The position numbers and the translations under genes are program-made. A stretch of DNA of 64,000 nt from Datisca glomerata (Eukaryota; Streptophyta; Magnoliopsida; Cucurbitales; Datiscaceae), in contig QANY01008839.1 in NCBI GenBank assembly GCA_003255025.1, positions 248,001 to 312,000 on the forward strand, given 5' to 3'. How positions within the stretch are numbered: the stretch's first letter is position 1; each line of letters opens with the position of its first letter. The notes beneath the pieces are model-generated. The model searched no databases, was not told the DNA's origin, and worked only from the letters and a program-made list of their open reading frames with translations. Shown here in pieces: positions 23,765 through 36,466 of the stretch.

Positions 23765-24112
23765 AAAGAAATTCTGTTAATTTTTAACGGTTGTTAGTGG
23801 CGAGGGGTATAAATGGCTAATTCATATAGTTTAAAGTTATTTGCTGTTAAAAAAATAGTAAGGATATAAATTACCGACGGGTTAAACTTTAGGAGTGTAA
23901 ATAGATTTATCCCTAAAAAATAATATACAACTAAACTTTTAGATCGGTTTGGTTTAATTCAAAAAATGCTAAATTTTCCAACTGAAATAAAAGTTCGGTT
24001 CTATAATTTTGTTAAATTGAACTGAAGACTTATAAAAAATCAATTAAACATGTCATTTCGATTCGGTTTTGTTCAATATTGGTGGATTTTTTGTAGAACA
24101 ATACCCCTAGGT
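23765..24112. repeat. TATACCCC-type and GTTCGGTT-type repeats (right, mirror copy)
   Basis: 23765-23920 holds GAGGGGTATAAATGGCTAAT, TAAACTTTAGGAGTG and AGATTTATCC, the reverse complement of 12588-12740. 23940-24112 holds ATCGGTTTGG, AAGTTCGGTT and ATTCGGTTTTGTTCAA and closes AATACCCCTAG, corresponding to 12313-12560. Block order is reversed, so the pair is a true mirror image. Confidence 0.65.
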
Positions 24113-24214
24113 AACTGATTCTGTAGAAATATACCGCAACATTAATTTGTGCGTGTCATAACCCATGGTCCACTCCCATTACTTTTACCAATTTCCCCCA
24201 ATTTCCCTTCTTAC

Positions 24215-25790
24215 ACAAAATGAGTTTTGTTAATTTTTGTGGATTTTGTTAACATTTACAATTTTAATGAGTTTTGTTAATTTTTGTAGGTTTTGTTAAG
24301 TTTGAGAGAGAAAGACAAAATGTAGAGCGTAGAGAGAGAGAATGTTGAGAACGATAGAGAAAGTCGAGAGAGAGGGGGGCACACAACGCCTTTGTACCCA
24401 TCATGTAGTCTATAAAATGGTTACACGATGACGCTCGTGTAGTGTACACGATGGCTATGCGATCATCATGTAGGCATCGTGTAGCCTACAAGGTAGGTAC
24501 ACGACGCTTGTGTACCCATTGAGTAGTCTACATGTTGGCTACACGATCATCGCGTGGTCATCGTGCAGTGTACACGATAACTACACGATCGTCGTGTAGT
24601 CATTGTGTAGTGTACACGATGACTATACAATAGTCGTGTAGGCATCGTGTACACTGCACGATGACTACATGAGCATCGTGTATATATCGCGCACACTACA
24701 CATGTATTATATATAATTTAATATATTTATTAAATATTAATAAATATGGAGGTTGAGTATTGAAGAATAATGATATGACATTTGATTTGATTTTGTGAAA
24801 GAAAAATATTAGTGGGAAGGAATAAAGAAAAAGTAAGTGGATGTGAGTTGTGGGTACACGATTACTGCGTAGCGTGTGGCCTTCGTGTAGCCATTGTGTA
24901 CCCATGACCCATTATTTACTTCTTTTTTCTTTATTTCTTCCTCTCAATACTTTTCTTATACAACATCAAATCAAATGTCAAATCATTATTCTTCACCACT
25001 CAATCTTAATATTTAAATAAATATATAAAATTAAATATATTACATTTGTATTGTACGCAATGCCTACACGGCAATCGTGTAGCCATCGGGTACACTACAC
25101 GATGACTATACTACGACTGTGTGGCCATCGCCACTACTTTTTCTTCATTCTTTCCCCCCAATACTTTTCTTACATAACAACCAATCAAATGTCAAATTAT
25201 TCTTCTTCACCACTCAACTTTCATATTTATTAGTATTTAAATAGTATATAAACTTAAATATATTACATGTGCAGTGCGTACGATGACTACACTGTGATCG
25301 TGTAGTCATCTTGTACCCATTGCCACTACTTTTTCTTTACTTTCTCCTAGTACGTTTCTTACACAACATCAAATCAAATGCTAATTTATTTTTCTTAAAC
25401 ACTTAACATTCATATTTATTTATATTTAAAAAAACATATAACATCAAATATATTACACGTGTAGTTCACACGATAACTATACGACGATTGCGTAGCCATC
25501 ATGTACACTACATGATGTCTACACGACGATCGTGTAGCCATCATGTACATTACACGACGATCATGTACACTACATCATGGGTACAAAATCATCGTGTAAC
25601 TATCTTGTAAACTATACGATAAGTACACGGACGTCGTGCACCCACTTCTCTCTCGACGTTCTCTCTCTCTCTCTACACTCTCGTTCTATTTTTCTCTCTC
25701 AAAATTAACAAAACTCATTAAAATTATAAATGTTAACAAAATCTACAAAAATTAACAAAACCCATTAAAATTAACAAAAGACATTTGTTG
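24215..25790. mobile_element. Foldback-type element with modular inverted arms
   Basis: Outer arms are inverted copies: AATGAGTTTTGTTAATTTTT with GTTAACATTTACAATTTTAA and TTTGAGAGAGAAAGAC on the left (24218-24315), and CTCTCTCAAAATTAACAAAA with CTCATTAAAATTATAAATGT on the right (25695-25785). Inside, a unit with ACAACATCAAATCAAATGTC, a TTTCTTTA-rich stretch and TTAAATATATTA occurs once in one orientation (24700-24840) and three times in the other (24905, 25131, 25321). All units are separated by the TACACGA palindromes seen in the MULE. No coding sequence. The ends are approximate and no target duplication was found. Confidence 0.7.
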
Positions 25791-28700
25791 TGTTTATTTC
25801 TATAGAAAATGAGTTTCTAGGAGAGAGAAAGATGAAAATGAAGATGAAGAGAGAGTGTGTGGGCCAATGTGTAAAAGGGCAATGAAGGAATACTGCCTTT
25901 CTACTCCTCACTTTGGTTTCCCACCAAGCCAATCAAATTTGCTTCTTGCACTCTTACATAATATTTTGCCTCTCTCTGCTTCTCAACTTTACCGAGCCTT
26001 CTTCCATTCCATATAAGGACCTTCATGTGGAACTCTTGTTGTTTTCACATTCCCCTCGCAACTTAGCGCTGCCTCTGGTTTTTCATCTTGTGCAACCCTT
26101 ATTTCTCTTTTATATATTTGGCCTTGACTTTCCCCTCTTTCTTAGAATTCAAGATCTCTGATTATTATTATTATTTCTATTTAATCTTACAATGCAATAC
26201 ATTATTTCAAATAGTAGAGCCCACCGGGCCTTACCTAACTTGGGGATGAATGGTGCATCTTCCAGGTTAATCAAGGCCCAAACAAAACCATCCTTTTCCT
26301 TATCTTTCTTTTTGTATGTTGTAGCGCGGACACAAGGAAGATAGGTAGGGCCTCTACTCCATTTCCTTTCCGGAAATAGCAGCCCACAAATATGATTCAT
26401 AGTCTTTCTATCGTAAAGAAAAGAGAAAAAGTGAAGGGATGGTGGGCGAGGGGTTATGGCATGCACAAATAATTCTGACATCCTATGTGGTTTGCTTAAA
26501 AGATACAAACACCTCTTCTAGTTTGAGAAATGGTAGTTGAACTCTCATGTTCTGCCTATTGATCATGAAAAATTAGTTTGATTTGAGGAATTAATTTGGA
26601 GAGCTGCATATTCGAATGATACTTATTTCAAACATATTGTGTAAACTACATTTTTGGTATGAAATTCAAACTAGTAAGTTATTACCCAATTTATATCAAT
26701 GTTTGACAATAATTGTGAAACATTTTTCTTCTTCTTTATAGTTAAGATTTAAAATAATTGGATAAAAAATAATGAGATATCAGTTAAAAAAAGCATTTAC
26801 ATCTTTTCATATTATGTCACTACATGCGAATGAGCTCTGTTTAACAATTATTGAAACCAAATGTAAGGTTTGCATGTTTGTTTAACTTTCAATTTACATA
26901 GTAGGATCTTACGATTTTATGATTTTGCCTAGTCTTCATTATCCGATTCATAGATATGATCTTTTTTTATAAGATCTTACGAACCTATTATATTTTTCAT
27001 ATAAGATTTATAGAATCTTACGATTTACAATGTTGTACGATATTTTGATTCCAAGAACCACAATTTTATGAAATATTCATACAGAAAAAAATTAATATGC
27101 ATTTAATATGCTCAATTTGTAGTTATTATTTATTTATCTAAATTGTACCTAGTAAAATATAATTTAGGGGAAACTAAAGTGACAATCAATGTAGTTGCTT
27201 AAAAGATATAAGTCCAATGTATTTTGAAAAATGACTCAGATATCTTTTAATGTTTGTTTTGGTGTTAGAAAAATTCAAAACTATTAGACTGCATACTAAC
27301 AATGTTAAATTGTCTTGTAATACGAAAATTCCCCTACTTTTCTTAAATCTCAAAATTGAAAATGAATTTTACTCTAACATCCTATGTGGTTTGCTTAAAA
27401 AATACAAACACCCTTTCTAGTTTGACAAAAGACAGATAGATCCAGTTTTTTTTATAAATGTGTTGGTTTTATGATGAAATGATCGAAACATCCTTGATCG
27501 ATCAAACTTATGACACCCACCCAACGTTTGGCCTGACCCATCAAAAGAGGAAAATTAAAAGGGCTAAATAAATCATGATGATTCAATTAAGAGAAAGTTC
27601 TAGACGCCCAAATTAGTTGCTCCAATGATAATTTCAGTGTGGTCGGAAGTATTGAAAACATAACCAATGGATATCCAAAAAGGGAAGAGTGGCTAAAATA
27701 AGAACGTAGTGTTTTATGAGTGTTTGATTTGCTGAATTTATTGAAGGATATAATAGTGTATTATTATAGTAGAGATGAGAAATTTCTAATTGCTTGTCCA
27801 TGACCAATTTATCTGTCAATCTTCACAGTGAGTTTTTTTTTTCTTTTTTTCAACAAATGGGTTGTTCAATTGAGGTATAGTTTCACTTTGCTCGCTGTGT
27901 CCCAAATAAAGAATTGAAAGTCTTGTCAGGCGTGTAAATCCACGTGAAATGTCGCTGAGAATTTGTTTTTAGATATAATTAATAAAAAAATCTCTCCTCG
28001 GTTTTCATTTATTGAAGAAAACTATGACATTGATTACGTGAGAAAGTGTTTTGAAGGAAAAAAAATTGAAAGGAAAAGTAGCAAAAGTAAGAGAAAATGA
28101 GAAAAGTAGCAAAAGTAAAGAGAAAATGAGAAAAGTAGGAAACGAGGTAGTGGATTAGTGTATAATATTGTTAAATCCCAAAACCCTGAATTAAATTTCA
28201 TGTAAAAACTATGACAATACAAGATCTTAGCTTATATACCTGCAAAATTATCTCCTTCAAATGAGTAGAAGACAATAAGCATCATGTTATAATAAACTTC
28301 GGGCGAGTTAAAAATATATTTCGGTGTAAATTAAAAAAAGAAAAAGCATTCTAACACCTATTGTTAGTTTGCTTAAAAAAACACGATCATCCATTCTAGT
28401 TTGAAATATGACTCAGACATATCTTAATGTTTACTTTCGATGATAGAAAAATTTAAAGTTTGGTCGATAATGTTTTGATCATTTAACCTTAAAATCAACA
28501 CATTTGTAACAGACTGAACCAATTTATTTTTTTCAAATTAGAAGAAGTGTATTCGTCTTTTAAATAAAGTACATTGGTGGTGAGAGTACATTTCCCTAAA
28601 ATTTATGGTATAGTCTTTAATTATATTGAAGAATTATAATATGTAGTATCATAAATGAAATTATTCACAATATTACTAATATATGATAAGAATTTTTTAT

Positions 28701-29718
28701 GATCTCATTATAAGATTCCTCTAAAATTCTAAGTAGAAACTGAATTCTAACAACTTTAAATGTTTGTCTAATTAAGACAATACTATATAATAAATTCGAA
28801 GGTAGAGTAATATCTTGAAATATATTTATTTACTTGGCAGAAAGGGGTGTGGTAGTTAAATATGACTTAAACAAAGTGACAACTTTACGTTCGTCTTGAA
28901 GATTCTTTTTTTTTTAATAAGCCTTGAAGATTCTTTTCGGACTGGACTATTTGATTAAATTATAATAAAAAAAATATATTATACAGAGGTAAGGAGCTCT
29001 GTAGACGAATAATGGTGCCAGCATCATATTCGCTGAAATTAATTTTAATAAAAATTTAAACACTCTGTGTAAGCGCCATGTTTTTGCCTTTTTCTTCTTC
29101 TGACCCCTTTGACGAAACTAAACTTAGGAATCTCTCTTTTTCAAAAGTGAACCCACACAAAATATTAAGTGTCTATTGACCATTGGCCAATGGCCACCTT
29201 GGCTTCACTCCAATCTCATGCCTTCAGGCTTTAGGCTAACTAATAAACTAAAATAATCTTTATTTATTACCTTTACGTTTTTTAATAAGAATCCGTATTT
29301 TATTCAAGACATTTTCAGTTGTAAACAAACTCATCATCTGATTGAACTAATATATATTAAAATAAAATAAAATAGTCAAAAACATAAAAATAAGTAGCAA
29401 AACTTAAAATAAAGCTTGTTACAAGCATTATCAATAATAAAAGAAGAATGAAAATTCAGAACATTTCACCATTATGTAGGAGTGATCATATTGAGGGTTC
29501 TAACAATGTATAACTCGATTAATCTCCTGTTATATATGTGTGACAATACAATTTAGTTGAACGATTAAATTTAGACATCTATGACAAACCACACATCAAC
29601 ATAATTTTCGAGTTTTAAAACGAAAAATAGAACAACATAAACGAAATCTCCTTTCATTATTTTGTTTCTTTATATGCCAGTGTTTTATTATACATCAATT
29701 TCTTACAAAACCCAACTC
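25791..29718. other. Gene-free AT-rich region with a dispersed repeat family
   Basis: No supported gene. A recurring block, CATCCTATGTGGTTTGCTTA then AAAATACAAACACC...TTCTAGTTTGA, appears at about 26478-26530 and 27378-27440, and more diverged at 28350-28425 (with the following GACTCAGACATATCTTAATG) and 27185-27260. At 28070-28140 a 30-bp unit (AGTAGCAAAAGTAAAGAGAA) is repeated twice. An 119-codon minus-strand frame at 26149-26508 is not recognised and is not called. Confidence 0.5.
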
Positions 29719-29728
29719 AGAGAATCTA

Positions 29729-30132
29729 GGGGTGTTCACGATTTGGTTCGATCAAATTTTTGGTGAAAAATTAAACCGAACCGAAACTTCAGTTTGGCGA
29801 CAAAGCTGAACCGACTCGTGAATAATAAAAGAACCGAGCCGAATCGAACCGTGAATTTCAGTTCGGTTCGATATTATTAATAAAAAATAATTTTTTAAAT
29901 GATATTATTGAAAAAATAAATATAAAATTAAAGTTTTGCTTCAGTTCGGTTCGGTTTTATAAGAAATTATATATAAAAAATAAAAAATAATATAAATTTA
30001 AAGTTTCGGTTCAGTTTGGTTTGGTTCGAAAACCATCAAAATTCTGAACTGAACCAAACATACATAAAAACCGACTGAACTGACCATTTTTAGTTTAGTT
30101 CGGCCGGTTCGATTTGGTTTTGAACACCTGTT
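29729..30132. mobile_element. Non-autonomous MULE-like miniature element (GTTCGGTT family)
   Basis: The element opens GGGGTGTTCACGATTTGGTT and closes GGTTTTGAACACCTGTT, so GGTGTTCA is inverted at the ends. The body is full of GAACCGAACC/GGTTCGGTT motifs. AGAGAATCTA directly flanks it on both sides (29719-29728 and 30133-30142), a 10-bp direct repeat in the 9-11 bp range of Mutator-type target duplications. Similar sequences occur at 12.3, 23.9 and 43.9 kb. No coding capacity. Confidence 0.65.
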
Positions 30133-30142
30133 AGAGAATCTA

Positions 30143-31032
30143 CTTAATTAAATTAACTACATTTTGAGGAATATTCCATCAAATACATTACGTTTTATTT
30201 TCTTAAGTCACCTAAAAAATCTTCCAAGTTTTCATTTTTATTCAAGTCATTGGTGATCATGTATCTTAAAATATAATATTTTATTTTTATTTTGTGAAGA
30301 TAAAATGAAAGAGCAATTAAAAATTAAAAGAGATACACATTTGACGTTAGATGATATGAATGATTATTAAGTTTTAGTACTTTAGAAGTGCTAAAAATTT
30401 TCACGTAAGCCCACCATTTTGGAGGACCCGTATAGATGATATAAATATAGAACACTTAGATGATTTTTAGTATAAAATTGTAAGTAAATAATTTTTGAAA
30501 TAAGATTGTGAAAAAATATATGTTAAAAACATTAAGATTATTTATTTATTAACTTTTAAAAATGTTATGTTTTAATGATAAAAAATTTAAATTATTTTAT
30601 TATTTTAACCGGATGTGAAAGAGAATATATAAATATAATTATTAGTTTCTAGCCTTACTCTTAAACTAAATTTATATATATAATAACTAATTGATATAAA
30701 TTTGTTCACTTAAAAACGGAGTATCAATCGTTATCTGATGAAATACAAGATATTTTTTCCTGATTAATCGACATCAAAGCAATCGACGTTGAATGTGGAA
30801 GTTGAGTAACGAACGGGCAACAGATTCGTATAAAAGATGTAAAACGATAAGAAAGGAGCAGAGTTCAAATAGAAATCGATTAACGGCAATACCGGTATCA
30901 GTGGTAACAGTGAATCGACAAAGGAGAAATTGGCAGCCATAGAAATTTCTCTTAAATTAGCAAAGACCCTTCCTAACCATCCATTCCTTCTCTTAAAGCT
31001 TTAACTTTTTGGTACCACCCAGATACAGATTC

Positions 31033-31036
<4 letters not shown>
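30143..31036. other. PP2C upstream region, AT-rich
   Basis: No gene seen. The last few hundred bases presumably contain the promoter of the phosphatase gene. Confidence 0.45.
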
Positions 31037-31081
<45 letters not shown>

Positions 31082-31712
31082 ATCCGCTATTTCTTATGCT
31101 TTTGCTTTTCCTTTTGCAAAGTCACAGCCACACGCCTCTTTTCTCTATGCACCCATTACTCTATATATGTAAGTGTAGAGGTCGCATTCTGGGTTGTTGT
31201 CATTGTGATTGTTATTGTTGCTGATTCGCTGCAATCTATTTGAAAGGTACGGTGATTTTTTGGGTTTTTTCGTCAGTTTATGCTGTTCTTTTTGTTCGAT
31301 TTGTATAGAATGCTGAATTAATTTTCATTCTGCTCTGCTTCTCCCAACCCAATCGTATGCGGTTCTGTTTAATATAGTTGTTTAGCATATTTTCTTGGTT
31401 GTTCATGTGGGTGCTGTGTTTAATCTGCGCCTTCTGTTTCTATATGACGGATATTTTGTCAATATAGTTTAGCTGTTGATTTGATAGAATCGACTATTTT
31501 CTGATTTTCTTGTTGGTGGAAGATTGTTGCCTCTGAAATTATCTGGCATGGAGACTTGAATTTGCAGCTAAATGTTTCTTTCGAGGTTGCTGCATTATTA
31601 GGGTGCTTGTTTTCAGTTATATTAAGTGTTTCATATTGATGGCTTCTTTAAATTTATTTGTTCATCAGAATTCCTCTTACTCTTTCTTCATCTTGAAAAG
31701 CTATATGTTCTC

Positions 31713-31771
<59 letters not shown>
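31037..31771 (+). repeat. Two (CT)n microsatellites in the PP2C leader region
   Basis: Pure (CT)n at 31037-31078 lies in the probable 5'UTR exon or core promoter. A second, longer tract at 31715-31771 lies in the 5'UTR intron. Confidence 0.9.
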
Positions 31772-31776
<5 letters not shown>

Positions 31777-32567
31777 AGACTCTGCTTCGGTGAAAAGAAA
31801 ATTAAATCAAGAATCAGTCTTATGATGTTTTGTTTTGTTTAATTTTCCCTGACCTTTGTTAGCCAAATATACAAAGAACACTCACTGTTTAATTAAAAGT
31901 TTAAAGGAGATCAAAATGAGACAAAAAACAGGTCAAGATTCAGCCAATAAGTAACAGGATCTAAAGTTCCCATCTGATATAAATGCAAAAGATCCAAACT
32001 CTTGCCTGTTTAATTTTAAATGTCGATTTCACAGGATCTTTAAACGTGTTACTTAGAAAAACATATATTTTCCTTCTCCTTAAATTTGTGAATGGTTGCA
32101 ACAAACATAGATTTGGTAGTTCACTCATTCAACTCTCTGGAAATCCCAGTTTTACTGTTGACTCCCGAAAGTTCTCGTGATTTATTTAGAAGATTAGAAA
32201 TCTCGGGTCAAAGTTTAGACGAAAATCAATCCACAATTTTCCTTTTCATTTTCTTTCCATTCCCTCTTTGTGAAAGAATTGCAAGTAGAACCAGAAGGTT
32301 TAATTTTTTTTTCCAGAAAATAAGCTCCATACATTGGTCCTCCTCCACCCTGGTGGCTCACACCATACACTTGCATGCAGAGACTCACACTTGGCTTGAT
32401 TTCCTGCAAAACTTTCTTGGGCGTAAAAGCATCATGGTATATCTTCCCGAGTCTTAAATATCTCAAAGTAGTTACTCTGTATTTATTTTCTTGAAATAAA
32501 TTTGCCACGTAGCTTTGCGTTCTTCAATTTCATTGTCTAACATCACAGAGTTTTATACTTTTTTCAG
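31247..32567 (+). other. Probable 5'UTR intron of the PP2C gene
   Basis: TGAAAG|GTACGG at 31247 is a reasonable donor, and CTTTTTTCAG ending at 32567 is a strong acceptor, placing the ATG 9 nt into the second exon. Inferred from splice signals only. Confidence 0.55.
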
Positions 32568-32575
32568 AGTAATCC

Positions 32576-34810
32576 ATGATGAAAAGAGAAACATTAACCA
32601 ACTCCGAAGGAGAACTGAAGGTAAGCTTTGGTTATCAATGTAATGGCAATAGAGGCATTCCTTGTGAGGTTTCTGATGGATACAAGATCCAGCCTGAACT
32701 CCGAAGGACTAGCAGTTTCTCTTGCTTGTCTGGTGCTGCCCTAAGTGCTAACGCTACCTTAGCAAATACAAATATATGCAATGGTCTTATAGGTGAAGAA
32801 ATACTTCCTAGTTGGGACTCCCCTAATTCATTTCGTAGGCCTCCCTCATCTCCTTCTCTTGCAAGGTTAGAGATACTATCATCCTCTCTACAAAGTAGTT
32901 TGTCAAACTTGAGTTGCAGCCCATCTTCTCCAAGTGAATATGATTCGTGTTTTTTGAAATCCATGAGTGCTCCTTCTAAGAATGAAGGTTTTCTCAATGC
33001 AATGGAAGTACAAGTGGCTGGTGGAGCTGCTGGTGAAGACAGGGTTCAAGCCGTTTGTTCTGAAGAGAATGGGTGGCTCTTTTGTGCTATTTACGATGGG
33101 TTTAATGGAAGAGATGCAGCTGATTTTCTTGCTGGCACATTGTATGAAACAATTATATTTTACTTTAGCCTATTAGACTGGGAAGCCAAGCAGGACCGTG
33201 ATGGTTTAGAATTTGATGGGAAACTTCCTTATGCTATAGATTATAGTAACAGTCGCACTACTCAAAGAGGAAAATATCATTTACAAATTGATAACAAAAA
33301 GGATTTAAACGTTGAAGATATTTCGAAGAATGGTTCATTTAGGCATGAAGTGGTTGAAGATATTTCGAAGAATGGTTCATTTAGGCATGAAGTGCTTGAT
33401 AGTCTTCAACGTGCTCTTAGCCAGGCTGAGAATGACTTTCTACACATGGTTGAACAAGAAATGGAGGATCGGCCTGATTTGGTTTCTGTCGGGTCTTGTG
33501 TGTTAATAGTGCTTCTTCATGGGAAGGATTTGTACACAGTTAACTTAGGTGATAGTAGAGCTGTTTTGGCAACTTATGGTGAAAGTAACAATGTTTTTGG
33601 GGATGAGGGATTGAAGTCTATTCAGCTTACTGAAAGTCACACTGTTGATAATGAAGCTGAAAGAATTCAACTTTTGAACGATCATCCTGATGACCCCGTG
33701 GTCATCTCGGGTGGGAAAGTTAAAGGAAAACTCAAGGTCACTCGTGCCTTTGGAGTTGGCTATCTAAAGAAGGTATGTTCATTTTAGGGAATTTGGCATT
33801 TTCAATCAATACAAAAGCTTAACTATGCTCATCTGTAATCTTAATGCAGCAAAAGCTTAATGATGCTCTTATGGGTATTCTTCGAGTCCGTAACCTGATA
33901 AGCCCTCCATATGTTTCAACTCAACCATCAATGAATGTGCATAGGATATCCAAATCAGATCGTTTCGTGATAGTTGGGAGTGATGGTTTATTTGACTTCT
34001 TTAGCAATGATGAGGCAGTAAAGCTTGTTGATTCCTTTATCTTGTGTGACCCCACGGGTGATCCAGCTAAATATCTATTGGAGCAGCTTATTCTGAGAGC
34101 GGCTAATTCTGCTGGTAATTAATCCTTGTTATCTTAACTTGTTTCAACATGATTGTCTTGGTTTATTCCTAAATACTTAGTTCTAACATTACATCGTTTG
34201 GCATTCGCTCAGCATCTTTTAATCATTGAGCACTCTGAATTCCTATTCGTTCTCGTATAATATGCTAATGCGATTTCACCGACTGCTAACCAAGACAAAT
34301 TTTCTTTATTCTTTACATAAAACTTGAAGGTCATTTTCATTCCATTTGAAGATCAAGCATTTTCTATCAAACAAACTTAACATTGTTTTAGAGAACATGT
34401 TTGTGAAAGCACTGTTCTTTTTATTAACCGATGATAAAATGACCTCATTTCAGATCAAGGATAAACTGATATCTACTGTAGGTCATAAAAACGAAAAATT
34501 TAGAAATCAGTAATGTTTCTTTTGTAACTTTCCAGTAGCCATGGTTGAGATCTAAGGAAAGACAATTTCAGGTGTTGTTAGGACAAAATGTTGCTCGAAA
34601 ACACTTAAATGACCCAGATTAGAGAGAAACATTTGACGGTACAAAGGGACATTTAGTTTCTAAATTTTGGCCTCCGTTGCAGGTTTTACAACGGAAGAGC
34701 TGATAAATGTTCCAGCCGGGAGGCGTAGGAAATATCACGACGATGTTACGGTCATCGTAGTCATTCTCGGAACAAACCAGCGTACAACAAAGGCATCAAC
34801 TTTCATGTAA
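32576..34810 (+). CDS. Protein phosphatase 2C (POLTERGEIST/PP2C40-like), 3 coding exons
   Basis: A Ser/Thr phosphatase of the metal-dependent PPM family. Exons 32576-33772, 33850-34114 and 34683-34810 give 529 residues. An N-terminal Ser-rich extension (about 1-140) precedes the catalytic domain. PP2C motifs in order: GEDRVQAV (153-160), YDGFNGRDAADF (metal-binding Asp about 174), LVSVGSCVLIVL, NLGDSRAVL, LTESHTVDNEAER, KLKVTRAFGVGYL, FVIVGSDGLFDFF and KYHDDVTVIVV. The YDGFNG form in place of DGHGG, and the long insert between motifs, are typical of the plant POL/PLL-type group and relatives such as PP2C40. Residues 246-273 are an exact tandem duplication of 14 residues in the variable insert, away from the active site. 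The catalytic aspartates are present, so activity is expected. Confidence 0.93.
33311..33394 (+). repeat. Perfect 42-bp in-frame tandem duplication in PP2C
   Basis: Positions 33311-33352 and 33353-33394 are identical and each encodes VEDISKNGSFRHEV. The lack of any substitution suggests a recent event or an assembly artefact. Confidence 0.95.
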
Positions 34811-36466
34811 GGGCTGACATTTCTTTGTGGTTGTTGGTTCCCAAAACTGTATATATAAGTTTTCTTCATCGGATGCCTTGCTTTACATTAGTCTACACAT
34901 TTTCTTTTCATTGCTTAGTTTAGGATCTGCACAATAAATGTCTAGAAATCACTTTTGTCTAAGACATGTTTTTTGCGTTTGTGTCGGACTAATCTCACGA
35001 GCTTTGTAGTTAACGACTAAAGAAAATATTCAGTGATCATGAGAGTAAATTCTCCTGAAATGACGATCACTAAAAAATAAATACGAAATTTAACCAGTCG
35101 AGTTACATCTCATGAATAGAAAATAGAGTTTATTCACCATAAATTCTTGAAAGATATGAATCGTGTACAGTCGTAAAGAAATACAGAACATTACAATCTT
35201 ATTTTACAAGGGAAGTGGTGGCTGTGTTTATCACCAATAGGGGTGCCAAAATGTTGGACATAAAAGAGATGGTGGTCCTTGATTCAATGTGTTAATGATA
35301 ACATATTCCTTTTTATTACAAATGCAAGGGTCAAAGATGCTACGACTTAATTAAAAAACACATAATGAAGGAGAATCAGTCAACTTGTCTTTATTCTCTG
35401 TTTGACATTAGCTTTGGAATGTCAAAATGAATATAATTGTTTGGGTGTAAGACTATATTCTATTATAGTTTTCTAAAATACATCTAATAACACATTTGAT
35501 ACTGTAAAAAAGATAACAAAGATGAGTTAGAATAGTGGTTCGATTAACATCACTTTTCATGTAAAATTGTAACGTTGTAACAAAAATTTAAAAAAATATT
35601 AAAAAATACTCACACCACCCTTTTCTTTACTAAATCTGTTCTTCGAGACCTTAGTTAAAACGAATATTTTATCTCTAATTTTACGTGAAGATTACTTTAC
35701 AAGGATTAAGATCTTGGTAAATTGCGGTGGATACACCTCTGCAAAATATTTAGATCATCGAGAAGAAAACAATATTTAGATCATTATACTATTTTTTAAC
35801 GAAAAGTGATATATTTTGATGGGAAAAGACTGTTGTTCTCTGTTAGACCATAATCAAAAAAATATTTTCTTCTACTGTAAAGATCAACACTTGTTATAGA
35901 CTGTAGAAACGAGTGACTCCTAGCCTAGCCCATGGGGAACGAGCAGACTGAGCAAGAGAGGTAGACGATTAGATGAAAGTTTGTGGGCAATAGTGTGGAT
36001 GCACTGAGTGACAAAAGTAAAGAAAGAATCAAGTTAGGGAATTAGGGAACACTGAATATTTACTAACAAAATATTTTGACTACACGGTCTAGCAACCACG
36101 GATTTCAATATATAAAAAGAAAAAATTAATCTTTTCTTATGTAAAAAATGCTAACTATTCTTAGAAACAAAGAGTCCGAATTTCATTTTTCATTTTTCTC
36201 TTCTTAAAAATCTTTTCTATTTTTCATTAAAAATCTTTTCTATTTTCATTAATGTAACTGATAATTACTTGTGAAAATTGATTTGAAAAAAGATCAATGG
36301 CAAAGGGATATTTTGTCCATATTGATAATATCGTCACCAAAACAAATTAGTTTGATCATAGATTAAGCAATCCGTACAAAACAACATAGAATCTGCTACA
36401 TCTTCAGGCTGCAATAAGCTGTGTACTTGAACGTTACCTGCCGTCCGATTAGACTAACAGTAGATA
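34811..36466. other. Intergenic between convergent PP2C and HIPP genes
   Basis: The 3'UTRs of both genes, then AT-rich sequence. No gene, hairpin or tandem array stands out. Confidence 0.5.

Noticed and set aside
25913..26161. 82-codon hydrophobic plus-strand frame
   Set aside because: Pyrimidine-rich low-complexity sequence gives Leu/Phe/Ser-rich translation; no recognisable motif.
26149..26508. 119-codon minus-strand frame
   Set aside because: No family resemblance, no splice or promoter context, and part of it overlaps the dispersed TATGTGGTTTGCTT repeat.
32635..32997. 120-codon minus-strand frame
   Set aside because: Antisense shadow of the PP2C first coding exon.
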